Origin: UBA8231 sp964512165
GTDB taxonomy: Bacteria > Latescibacterota > UBA2968 > UBA8231
Direction of reading: 5' to 3'
Assembly (NCBI GenBank): GCA_964512165.1
Contig: CAZEHQ010000243.1
Coordinates: 1-6,263 of the forward strand
DNA length: 6,263 nucleotides
The notes under the pieces were generated by a model. That model had not been told where the DNA came from, searched no databases, and was given only the letters and a program-made list of their open reading frames with translations. Shown here piece after piece: positions 1-5,691 of the stretch. A program made the translations under genes and the position numbers. The first letter of the stretch is position 1. Every line of letters begins with the position of its first letter.

Positions 1-1
1 G

Positions 2-496
2 TGCGTCAGCCACATCCTGGTGCGGGCGCGGACCACCGAGAGCGACCGGGAGCGGGTGCGGGACCGGCTCGAGGACCTGCGCCGCCGGGCCCTGGCGGGG
101 GAGGACTTCGCCCAGCTGGCCCGGGATCACTCCGAGGACGCTCAGTCGGCCCGCCAGGGCGGGCTGTGGCAGATCCTCGACCGCGCCGCCATTCCCGACA
201 TCCTGGACCCCTTCATCGGGCACCTCGGTCTCGGCGGCGTGAGCGAGCCCGTCATCCTCGATACGGGCGGCCACATCTTCAAGATCAACGACGACTTCGC
301 CACCCTGGAGGCCCTGGTGCGCGAAGAGCGGGTTGCCCACCGCATGGAGGAGGTCATCGCCGAGTACCGGCAGGAGATCCACGTGGAGGAGCGCCTCGAC
401 GACGAGTGGCTCTGGGACCCCCTGGGCGCCGCTGCCGCCGATTCGGCTGCGCGCCAGGACTCCGCCTCCGCACAGGGACCCGGCGAAGACCGCTGA
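2..496 (+). CDS. Parvulin-type peptidyl-prolyl cis-trans isomerase, 3' part
   Basis: The reading frame enters the window already open, so the true start lies upstream; 164 codons plus stop are visible. Parvulin (PpiC/SurA/PrsA family) rotamases speed cis-trans isomerisation of X-Pro bonds, often in exported proteins. The visible part begins CVSHILVRA, matching the first beta strand and conserved His of the domain. Next come FAQLARDHSED and SARQGG (the usual FxxLAxxxSxD...GG block), a GLGGVSEPV segment, and GGHIFKINDD, the closing strand with the second conserved His. About 60 charged residues follow, with no known domain, ending in an Ala/Asp/Ser-rich low-complexity tail. A signal peptide or lipobox would lie upstream, so export cannot be judged. 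It is the first visible gene of a packed run and ends 4 bases before the S4 gene. The domain call is firm; the subfamily is open. Confidence 0.85.
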   Translation, partial: CVSHILVRARTTESDRERVRDRLEDLRRRALAGEDFAQLARDHSEDAQSARQGGLWQILDRAAIPDILDPFIGHLGLGGVSEPVILDTGGHIFKINDDFATLEALVREERVAHRMEEVIAEYRQEIHVEERLDDEWLWDPLGAAAADSAARQDSASAQGPGEDR

Positions 497-500
497 GCCC

Positions 501-794
501 GTGGTGCGCCTCGACGCCTTCCTGAAGAACGCGGGTCTCTTCAAGTCCCGCTCGCGGGCTCGGCGGGCCTGCGACGAGGGCCGGGTGCGCATCGGCGGGA
601 CCCCGGCCCGCGGCTCCCGCGCCGTGCGCGTCGGCGAGATCCTCGAGGTCGAGGCCGGCGGCCACCGCCTGGAGGTGGAGGTCCTCGACCTGCCGCTGCG
701 GCCGGTGGCGCGCACGCAGCGCTCCCGGTGCGTGCGCGAGCTGCGCCGCGAGGCCCTGCCGGCGGAGGTGCTGTCCTTCGATGACGAGCCCTGA
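501..794 (+). CDS. Small S4-domain RNA-binding protein (RqcP/Hsp15-like)
   Basis: This 97-residue protein is almost entirely an S4 RNA-binding domain. VRLDAFLKN starts it, followed by the LFKSRSRARRACDEGRV helix pair and RIGGTPARGSRAVRVGEILEV, the conserved strand and turn. This pattern is typical of RqcP (YabO) of Firmicutes and of Hsp15 in proteobacteria. Both act on 50S subunits carrying stalled nascent chains, RqcP as a partner of RqcH in C-terminal tailing. Size and the compact C-terminal strand fit RqcP better than Hsp15, which has a longer basic tail; this is inference. The start is GTG at 501, or 504, because the S4 fold begins at once; no good Shine-Dalgarno is seen, so coupling to the gene 4 bases upstream is likely. 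Its last 14 bases overlap the methyltransferase gene. Co-location with a folding catalyst suggests a shared proteostasis theme. Confidence 0.8.
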   Translation: MVRLDAFLKNAGLFKSRSRARRACDEGRVRIGGTPARGSRAVRVGEILEVEAGGHRLEVEVLDLPLRPVARTQRSRCVRELRREALPAEVLSFDDEP

Positions 795-1542
795 GCCCGC
801 CGTCCTCGAGCGCCGGCCGTACGAGGGCCTGGCCTCGATCTACGACTTCGTCATGCGCCACGTCGACTACCCGGCCTGGGCCGACTACGTCGCCTCCCTG
901 CTGCGTCGCCACGAGTGCGAGCCCGGCCGTCTCCTGGAGCTGGCCTGCGGCACCGGCAACGCCTCCTTCGCCCTGGCGGCGGCGGGTTACCGCCTCACCG
1001 GGTACGACGCCTCCGAGGAGATGGTCCGGGTGGCCCGCGAGAAGGCCTCCCGCCAGCGGCGGGACCTGCGCTTCGGCGTCCGCGACCTGCGGGACCTGTC
1101 GGGGGTCGGGGAGCACGGGGCCGCCGTGTGCCTCTACGACAGCCTGAACTACCTGCTGAGCCTCGAAGAGGTGGGGCAGGCCCTGACCCAGGTGCACGGC
1201 GTGCTGCCGGAGGGCGCGCTCTTTATCTTCGACATCTGCACCGAGCAGAACTCCGTGCGTCACTTCAGGGACGTGCGCAGCTCCGAGCACGGCCGCGGCT
1301 TCAGCTTTCGCCGCCACAGCCACTACTCCTCCGACGAACGCCTCCAGCACAACGACTTCGACATCTGCTTCGAGGACGGATCCCGGGTTCGGGAGACCCA
1401 CGTGCAGCGCATCTACGAGTGCGGCGAGCTGGCCGCCGCCGTCGATGCCAGCCCCTTCGACCTCGTCGAGCTTCTCGACGGCTTCAGCCTGCGGCCGGGC
1501 TCCGACCTCTGCGACCGCGTCCACTTCGTCCTGCGCCGCTGA
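781..1542 (+). CDS. Class I SAM-dependent methyltransferase (YqeM-like)
   Basis: This 253-residue protein has the Rossmann methyltransferase fold. An N-terminal YEGLASIYDFVMRHVDYPAWADYV segment (residues 14-37) is typical of small-molecule or unknown-substrate methyltransferases such as B. subtilis YqeM. Motif I is LELACGTGN (52-60), binding S-adenosylmethionine. The acidic residue at the end of strand 2 is D76 in GYDASEEM. Motif III/IV is around CLYDSLNYLL (117-126), and FIFDI (148-152) forms strand 5. The C-terminal half has an antiparallel insert (about 160-215) that probably sets the substrate, and ends DRVHFVLRR, as these proteins often do. The substrate cannot be inferred. ATG at 781 is supported by GGAGGTG at 764-770, slightly far upstream. 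It overlaps the S4 gene by 14 bases and is followed after 7 bases by the DHH gene. The cytosol is the likely location, since no signal or membrane segment is seen. Confidence 0.85.
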   Translation: MTSPEPAVLERRPYEGLASIYDFVMRHVDYPAWADYVASLLRRHECEPGRLLELACGTGNASFALAAAGYRLTGYDASEEMVRVAREKASRQRRDLRFGVRDLRDLSGVGEHGAAVCLYDSLNYLLSLEEVGQALTQVHGVLPEGALFIFDICTEQNSVRHFRDVRSSEHGRGFSFRRHSHYSSDERLQHNDFDICFEDGSRVRETHVQRIYECGELAAAVDASPFDLVELLDGFSLRPGSDLCDRVHFVLRR

Positions 1543-1549
1543 GCCGCCC

Positions 1550-2527
1550 ATGCCCGCCCGGCCCACAGAGATCCCGGTCTCCGATTTCGATGCCGCCGCC
1601 GACTTCCTGCGCGGCGGCGACGGCTTCCTGGTCACCTCCCACGTCAACGCCGACGGCGACGCCATCGGCGCGGTCCTGGCCATGGAGGGCCTGCTGCGCC
1701 AGCTCGGCAAGGCCTCGACGGCGGTCCTCGAGGAGAGGCCCGGCGACGCCTACGCCTTTCTCCCGGGGACCGGCGGCATCGTCGAGGCCGGCGCCGCGGG
1801 CGGCGGCCACCGGCGGGCCATCGTCCTCGACTGCTCCAGCCTGGCGCGCACCGGACCGGTGGCCGACTGCCTGGCCGACGGCGCATCCGTGCTCAACATC
1901 GACCACCATCCGGACAACCAGCGCTTCGGGTCGGCGAACCTGGCCTCCGACGCCGTCTCCTCCACCTGCGAGATGCTCTACCACCTGGCCGTGCACATGG
2001 ACCTGGAGCTCGACCGGAGCCTGTCGGAGCTGCTCGCCGCGGGCCTCCTCTTCGACACCTGCTGCTTCCGCTGGTCCCTGACCACCCCCGCGTCGATGGA
2101 GGTGGGCGCCGACCTCCGGCGCCGCGGGGCGCGGCTCGACCGCGTCGCCGACGGCCTCTACAGCAACGCCACCCTGGGCTCGGTCAAGCTGATCGGGCGG
2201 GCCATCGACTCCCTCGAGCTGCACTGCGGGGACCGCGTCGCCCTCCTGGGGCTGAGCCGGCGGGACCTGGCCCTGGGCGACCCCGAGGCGATCGTCAACT
2301 ACGGTCTGATGGTGAGGGGCGTGGAGGCGGCGGCCCTGCTCCGGGAGGAGGAGCCGGGGCGGTTCCGCGTCAGCCTGAGGTCGCGCGACGACGACGTGGA
2401 CGTGAGCGCCGTGGCCCGCCGCTTCGGCGGCGGCGGGCACCCCCAGGCCTCGGGCTGCCGCATCGAGGGAGAGGCGGCGGCGGTGCGTTCGCGCCTGCTG
2501 GCCGCGGTGGAGGAGATGTTGCCATGA
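1550..2527 (+). CDS. nrnA: DHH/DHHA1 phosphoesterase, NrnA-type oligoribonuclease / pAp phosphatase
   Basis: This 325-residue protein is close to the usual 310-330 of NrnA. The DHH domain shows SHVNADGDAIG (30-40) as motif I and the signature NIDHHPDN, with DHH at 118-120, as motif III. LLFDTCCFRW (166-175) is motif IV, with D169 as expected metal ligand. The C-terminal DHHA1 domain has FGGGGHPQASGC (292-303), the glycine-rich loop that grips substrate phosphate or the RNA end. NrnA proteins use two Mn ions to degrade 2-5 nt RNAs and, in many species, dephosphorylate pAp to AMP. The usual motif IV has Gly after DT (DTGxFR); here it is Cys171, with a second Cys next to it. ATG at 1550 is the only sensible start and lacks a clear Shine-Dalgarno, suggesting coupling across the 7-base gap. 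The stop overlaps the next start as ATGA. pAp-specific or cyclic-dinucleotide-linked relatives cannot be excluded. Confidence 0.88.
   Translation: MPARPTEIPVSDFDAAADFLRGGDGFLVTSHVNADGDAIGAVLAMEGLLRQLGKASTAVLEERPGDAYAFLPGTGGIVEAGAAGGGHRRAIVLDCSSLARTGPVADCLADGASVLNIDHHPDNQRFGSANLASDAVSSTCEMLYHLAVHMDLELDRSLSELLAAGLLFDTCCFRWSLTTPASMEVGADLRRRGARLDRVADGLYSNATLGSVKLIGRAIDSLELHCGDRVALLGLSRRDLALGDPEAIVNYGLMVRGVEAAALLREEEPGRFRVSLRSRDDDVDVSAVARRFGGGGHPQASGCRIEGEAAAVRSRLLAAVEEMLP
2509..2515 (+). promoter_or_regulatory. Ribosome binding site of the carbamoyltransferase gene
   Basis: GGAGGAG lies inside the end of the DHH gene, 8 bases before the ATG at 2524. It is the strongest internal Shine-Dalgarno of the run and fixes the carbamoyltransferase start despite the 4-base ATGA overlap. 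Confidence 0.7.
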
Positions 2528-3450
2528 ACCCCGGGCACCTGGTGACGCTCAAGGACTGGAGCGCCGCGGAGATCCTCCAGGTCGTCGACGCCGGCCGGCG
2601 CCTCAAGGCCGACCCCGGGGCCTTCGCCGAGACCCTGAAGGGCCGCTCCCTGGCGCTGCTGTTCCAGAAGACCTCGACGCGGACGCGCTGCTCCGGCGAG
2701 GTCGGCATGGCGCAGCTCGGCGGACACTCGGTCTACCTCGACTGGCGGGCCACCAACTTCGGTCTCGCCCACCTGGCCGACGAGATCCGCGTCCTGGGCC
2801 GCTACTTCGACTTCCTCCTGGTGCGCTTCCTGGCCCACGCCGACGTGGTCACGGCGGCAGAGGCCGCCGAGGCGCCGGTGATGAACGGCTGCTGCGACCG
2901 CTACCATCCGCTGCAGGCCCTGTGCGACCTGCAGACGGTGCAGGAGAAGCTCGGCCGCCTGGAGGGGGTGCGCCTCACCTACATCGGTGTCCGCAACAAC
3001 GTCACGAACTCGCTCATCGCCGCCGGCCTCAAGACCGGCATGCACGTCACCGTCGTGGCCCCCGAGGTGAACGAGGCCGCGATCGACGACGGGTTGCTGG
3101 CCGAGGCCCGGGCCTCCGGCCGCTACGTGGAGACCGACGATCCGGCGGAAGGAGTGGCCGGCTGCGAGGTGGTCTACACCGACACCTGGCTCGACATGGA
3201 GTACTTCGACGATCCCGCCTTCGCCGAGGAGAAGGAGCGGCGCCTGCGCGCCCTGCGGCCTTATCAGCTGAGCCGCGAGCTGCTCCGCGGCCTCGACCCG
3301 CTGATCATGCACTGCCTGCCCGCCCACCGGGGCTACGAGATCGAGGGAGAGCTGGTGGAGGACCCGAGGTCGGTGGTCTTCGACCAGGCCGAGAATCGCA
3401 TGCACAGCCAGAAGGCGGTGCTCCTCAAGCTCGCCGGCCTGTTGGGGTAG
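2524..3450 (+). CDS. argF: Ornithine carbamoyltransferase-like enzyme with altered SMG loop
   Basis: This 308-residue protein belongs to the aspartate/ornithine carbamoyltransferase superfamily, which transfers the carbamoyl group of carbamoyl phosphate to an amine; the ornithine enzyme makes citrulline for arginine. The carbamoyl phosphate domain has STRTR (51-55) followed by CSGEVGMAQLGG, where most ornithine enzymes have SFE. HPLQALCDL (128-136) is the expected HPxQxLxD block. The second domain has YIGVRNNVTNSL, matching the GDGNNVxNSL region, and HCLPAHRGYEI (263-273), the classic HCLPAxRG motif that binds ornithine and carbamoyl phosphate. The odd part is residues 218-240: where ornithine enzymes have DxWxSMG, this has TDTWLDMEYFDD followed by a charged helix. 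That loop normally closes over ornithine. It could be a divergent ArgF, an acylornithine or other diamine transferase. Carbamoyl transfer is well supported and ornithine specificity is not. It is the last gene of the run. Confidence 0.75.
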   Translation: MNPGHLVTLKDWSAAEILQVVDAGRRLKADPGAFAETLKGRSLALLFQKTSTRTRCSGEVGMAQLGGHSVYLDWRATNFGLAHLADEIRVLGRYFDFLLVRFLAHADVVTAAEAAEAPVMNGCCDRYHPLQALCDLQTVQEKLGRLEGVRLTYIGVRNNVTNSLIAAGLKTGMHVTVVAPEVNEAAIDDGLLAEARASGRYVETDDPAEGVAGCEVVYTDTWLDMEYFDDPAFAEEKERRLRALRPYQLSRELLRGLDPLIMHCLPAHRGYEIEGELVEDPRSVVFDQAENRMHSQKAVLLKLAGLLG

Positions 3451-3471
3451 GGTCGTCCCCGCGGGGGTGCG
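3451..3471. other. 21-base gap between convergent genes with GC palindrome
   Basis: The gap separates two convergent stop codons. It contains the perfect palindrome CCCCGCGGGG (3457-3466), which would leave almost no loop, and no T-tract follows on either strand. It may help stop transcription or be a chance product of high GC; I do not call it an intrinsic terminator. Confidence 0.3.
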
Positions 3472-3954
3472 TCAACCGCCCCGCACGTAGGTCCCGCCGC
3501 CGCCGCCCCGCTTCTCCAGCAGGCGGACCTCGTCGATCACCATCTCGCGGTCGACGCTCTTGCACATGTCGTAGATCGTCAGCAGGGCCACGGCCGCGGC
3601 CGTGAGGGCCTCCATCTCCACGCCGGTGCGGTCCGCCAGGCGCGCCGCGGTCTCCACCTCGACGCGGTCCTCGCCGAGGGTGAACTCCACCTCGACGGCG
3701 GTCAGGTTGAGGGAGTGGCAGAGGGGGATGAGATCCGCCGTCCTCTTGGCGGCCTGGATCCCGGCGATGCGCGCCGTCTCCAGGACGTTGCCCTTGGCCA
3801 CGGTCTGTTCCGAGATGCGGCGCACCGTGGCCGGGCGCATGCGGATTCGGCCGCCGGCGCGCGCCAGGCGGTCGCTCACCGGCTTTTCCGAGACATCCAC
3901 CATCTTCACGCGGCCCGACTCGTCGAGGTGGGTCAGGCGTCCGGAATCGGCCAC
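3472..3954 (-). CDS. moaC: Cyclic pyranopterin monophosphate synthase MoaC
   Basis: MoaC converts the 3',8-cyclo-GTP product of MoaA into cyclic pyranopterin monophosphate, the first stable intermediate of molybdenum cofactor synthesis; the enzyme is a cytosolic hexamer. The 160-residue length is typical. Motifs in order: LTHLDESGRVKMVDVSEK (8-24); KGNVLETARIAGIQAAKRT (54-72), with Lys54 matching a catalytic lysine; LIPLCHSL (75-82); GVEMEALTA (111-119); LLTIYDMCKSVD (124-135); and LLEKRGG (145-151), with Lys148 aligned to a catalytic lysine of E. coli MoaC. The usual ending KxGGKSG is replaced by KRGGGGG, so the late lysine is lost while the key one stays. The start is GTG at 3954, one base after the upstream stop, with a weak GGGGG Shine-Dalgarno 7 bases before it; coupling to the upstream gene is likely. 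No other moa gene is in the window. Confidence 0.95.
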   Translation of the reverse strand: MADSGRLTHLDESGRVKMVDVSEKPVSDRLARAGGRIRMRPATVRRISEQTVAKGNVLETARIAGIQAAKRTADLIPLCHSLNLTAVEVEFTLGEDRVEVETAARLADRTGVEMEALTAAAVALLTIYDMCKSVDREMVIDEVRLLEKRGGGGGTYVRGG

Positions 3955-3955
3955 G

Positions 3956-5326
3956 TCAGGACCCCCAGGGGGCGATCGCCTCTTTCAGGCTGCGGTAGCC
4001 CTCGAGGAACCCGGGCCGGGTCCCCCCGTAGACCTCGTCGAAGGCCTCCAGGGAGCGGTCGAGCCACCGGCGCAGCTCGGTGTGGCCGGGGTTGGCGTCG
4101 AGATAGGCGTCGCGGATGAGGACGAAGTGGATGCGCGGGTCGTAGGGCCGCTTGGTGCCGCCCATGGACTCGTCGCCGTCGAGGAGCCTCTTGAGCATGG
4201 CGTCGGCGGAGCCCAGGGTCTGCTCGTGGATGGGGGGGCCGGCCATGCGGTGCATGACCGAGGTCATGTCGCGGCCGTTGCCGGTGGTGTAGCCCATGCG
4301 GCCCCAGAGGTCGTCCATCCTCGCCCCGGCGCCGACGTGGTCGACGACGAGCTGCCCGAAGTGGCGCAGCGGGTCGGAGACGTCGGCGAGCAGGTCGGTG
4401 AGGCGGTCGCCGTCGAGGTCGGTGGCCAGGACGATGACCTCCTCCTTGTCGATGAGGTCCCAGAGCAGCAGGCCGTAGCTGGTGTCGGCGATGTGCTGCT
4501 CGATGCGCCCGCCCCAGCTCTCCATGCCGGCCTTGAAGTCCGGCGGCAGGAGGGAAATGATGCGGTCCACGTGCTCGCGGTGCTCCACGTAGCCGTCGAC
4601 GGCGTACTTGCGGCCCACCTCGAAGCGCGTGTCCTGCAGCAGCCACGACAACAGGCCGGCGTTGATGCCGTCCTCCATGGCCTGGGTCGGCTTGAAGGCG
4701 ACGCGCCCCAGGCGGCCGGTCTCGTGCACCATCTGCAGGAACCGCCGGTTGGCGTAGGCCATCTGGATCCCCGGCGTGTTCATCTCGGAGTGGATGTGGC
4801 CGGTGCCGCCGTCGACGGCGAAGCGGGCCCGGTCCTGGGAGTAGGGCAGGCAGGGCATGCAGCGCACCACGGTGATCGTCCCGTAGGGGCGCACGTTGCA
4901 GTAGACCCCGGCCTGGGTGCGCAGCTGGGCGTTGCCGGACTTGCCCTTCACCACCACGCGGCCGCCGCGGCCGTCGTTGACGTAGGCGTCGCCGGCGGTG
5001 GACCACTTGATCGACGTGCACGGCATGTTCCCGAACCAGGCCAGCGGGGCCAGATCGAGGTCGTGGCGGTACTGGGCCCACATGGGGACGAAGTAGCAGG
5101 GCAGTCCGAGGACGTCGAGGGCGGACAGGGTGCCGAGGAGGGCATAGGCGTCGGTGAGGGAGTGGGCCACGGGGGCCACCCCGGCATCGTGGTTGCCGCC
5201 CTGCCAGATGACGGCGTCGGGATAGCCTTCGGGGCGCACCTCGCTGGACTCGAAGAGCCCCTCGAGGAGGCCGAGGAGGTCGCCGCCGGCGGCCTCGGTG
5301 CGGGCGATGTCGAGCAGGTCGATCAT
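3956..5326 (-). CDS. Uncharacterised 456-residue conserved-looking protein
   Basis: I do not recognise this protein. It has no signal peptide or evident membrane segment and is rich in Asp, Gly and Arg, so it looks like a soluble, probably cytosolic, globular protein. Enzyme-like clusters of invariant-looking residues are visible: WQGGNHDAG (41-49), CYFVPMWAQYRHD (77-89), FGNMPCTSIKWS (98-109), CMPCLPYS with a CxxC at 156-159, GGTGHIHSEMNTPG (173-186), and MGYTTGNGRDMTSVMHR (344-360). The His, Cys and Asp/Glu clusters could bind metal or a cofactor, but that is inference. It is read as a real gene because it runs open for 456 codons, has domain-like motif spacing, and stops one base before moaC. 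An in-frame TAG sits 9 bases before the ATG at 5326, so no earlier start is possible. The Shine-Dalgarno is weak (GGA at about 7 bases). Sharing an operon with moaC hints at a cofactor-related role, no more. Confidence 0.75.
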   Translation of the reverse strand: MIDLLDIARTEAAGGDLLGLLEGLFESSEVRPEGYPDAVIWQGGNHDAGVAPVAHSLTDAYALLGTLSALDVLGLPCYFVPMWAQYRHDLDLAPLAWFGNMPCTSIKWSTAGDAYVNDGRGGRVVVKGKSGNAQLRTQAGVYCNVRPYGTITVVRCMPCLPYSQDRARFAVDGGTGHIHSEMNTPGIQMAYANRRFLQMVHETGRLGRVAFKPTQAMEDGINAGLLSWLLQDTRFEVGRKYAVDGYVEHREHVDRIISLLPPDFKAGMESWGGRIEQHIADTSYGLLLWDLIDKEEVIVLATDLDGDRLTDLLADVSDPLRHFGQLVVDHVGAGARMDDLWGRMGYTTGNGRDMTSVMHRMAGPPIHEQTLGSADAMLKRLLDGDESMGGTKRPYDPRIHFVLIRDAYLDANPGHTELRRWLDRSLEAFDEVYGGTRPGFLEGYRSLKEAIAPWGS

Positions 5327-5382
5327 GAGGGTCCGCTAAGTTGTTGTTTTCGTTGAAGGAATGGGGATTTTCGCAGGCGTGG

Positions 5383-5411
5383 AAGATAGCCAGTCCCGGA
5401 TTTCCCGGCAA
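5383..5411 (-). promoter_or_regulatory. Candidate sigma70-type promoter for the 456-aa gene and moaC
   Basis: On the minus strand TTGCCG (5406-5411) and TATCTT (5383-5388) are separated by exactly 17 bases, each matching 4 of 6 consensus positions. Transcription would start near 5376, giving a leader of about 50 bases. No other hexamer pair this good was seen between the two divergent genes on that strand. Confidence 0.4.
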
Positions 5412-5542
5412 CCGGGTGTCCGCCGTGCCGGGGGCCGCGGCCGTGCGGCCGTTGGCGGATCCGGGCGCCCGGTCCGGCGCTGGCCGCCTGCGGGGGTCTG
5501 GTGGAAAAGCCAGGGTCGGGGAGTGCCGGGCCGGCCCGCCCA

Positions 5543-5578
5543 GGGGAGCGCGCCCGCCAGGCCGCGCTTGCGCTCCCC
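5543..5578. repeat. 9-bp inverted repeat upstream of groEL
   Basis: GGGGAGCGC (5543-5551) and GCGCTCCCC (5570-5578) are perfect inverted copies with 18 bases between. The right arm overlaps the candidate -35 box of groEL, so an operator is possible. In such GC-rich DNA an inverted repeat of this size could arise by chance. Confidence 0.35.
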
Positions 5579-5596
5579 ACTCTCTCGCGGTAACTT
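5568..5596 (+). promoter_or_regulatory. Candidate sigma70-type promoter of groEL
   Basis: TTGCGC (5568-5573) and TAACTT (5591-5596) are 17 bases apart. Each matches only 3 of 6 consensus positions, but the most important ones (TTG; first, second and last base of the -10) are kept. Transcription would start near 5603, placing the CIRCE operator at about +15 in the leader, its usual place. No good heat-shock sigma32 pattern was found. Confidence 0.4.
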
Positions 5597-5616
5597 CTCG
5601 GACTGAGAAAAGACGG

Positions 5617-5643
5617 GTAGCACTCTCGCAACGGGAGTGCTAT
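5617..5643 (+). promoter_or_regulatory. CIRCE operator (HrcA binding site)
   Basis: TAGCACTC (5618-5625) and GAGTGCTA (5635-5642) are perfect 8-base inverted arms with exactly 9 bases between, matching the CIRCE consensus TTAGCACTC-N9-GAGTGCTAA except for the outermost base on each side (G for T, T for A). HrcA binds CIRCE and represses groE and dnaK operons; loss of HrcA folding during stress frees the genes. The site ends 49 bases before the groEL start codon, inside the expected leader. In mRNA it can also form a stem-loop. Confidence 0.95.
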
Positions 5644-5676
5644 GGACTCTCGTAACGATCTCCCTTTCAACCCTTT

Positions 5677-5683
5677 AGGAGGA
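5677..5683 (+). promoter_or_regulatory. Strong ribosome binding site of groEL
   Basis: AGGAGGA lies 8 bases before the ATG at 5692, a near-ideal Shine-Dalgarno in an AT-rich, probably unstructured stretch. This fits high expression and fixes the groEL start. Confidence 0.9.
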
Positions 5684-5691
5684 TTTTCAAA

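Larger units (their letters stand above)
5327..5691. other. Divergent intergenic region, 365 bases, no gene
   Basis: The region separates the minus-strand unit from groEL. The part next to the 456-residue gene is AT-richer than the rest. The middle (about 5420-5560) is very GC-rich and holds only short palindromes such as CCGGGCGCCCGG (5461-5472). The groEL-proximal part carries its regulatory sites. Short reading frames crossing it have no motifs and no ribosome binding site, so no gene is called. groES is not here. Confidence 0.8.

Noticed and set aside
541..1710. 389-codon open frame on the minus strand
   Set aside because: It is antisense to the S4, methyltransferase and DHH genes, all of which have clear motifs, and its ends are Arg/Pro/Gly-rich low complexity.
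2299..3405. 368-codon open frame on the minus strand
   Set aside because: It is a shadow opposite the carbamoyltransferase; it has no family signature and no ribosome binding site was noted.
3457..3466. CCCCGCGGGG as an intrinsic terminator
   Set aside because: The stem leaves no proper loop and no T-tract follows on either strand.
3602..5356. 584-codon open frame on the plus strand
   Set aside because: It lies antisense to moaC and the 456-residue gene, is dominated by Val, Gly, Ala and His with no motif, and is the expected shadow of codon usage in high-GC DNA; MoaC on the other strand is unmistakable.
5461..5472. CCGGGCGCCCGG palindrome as an operator
   Set aside because: Twelve-base palindromes of pure GC are expected in such GC-rich DNA, and it is not placed at a recognisable promoter.
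5341..5655. 104-codon open frame in the divergent intergenic region
   Set aside because: It overlaps both candidate promoters and CIRCE, has Arg/Gly/Ala-biased composition, and lacks a ribosome binding site.
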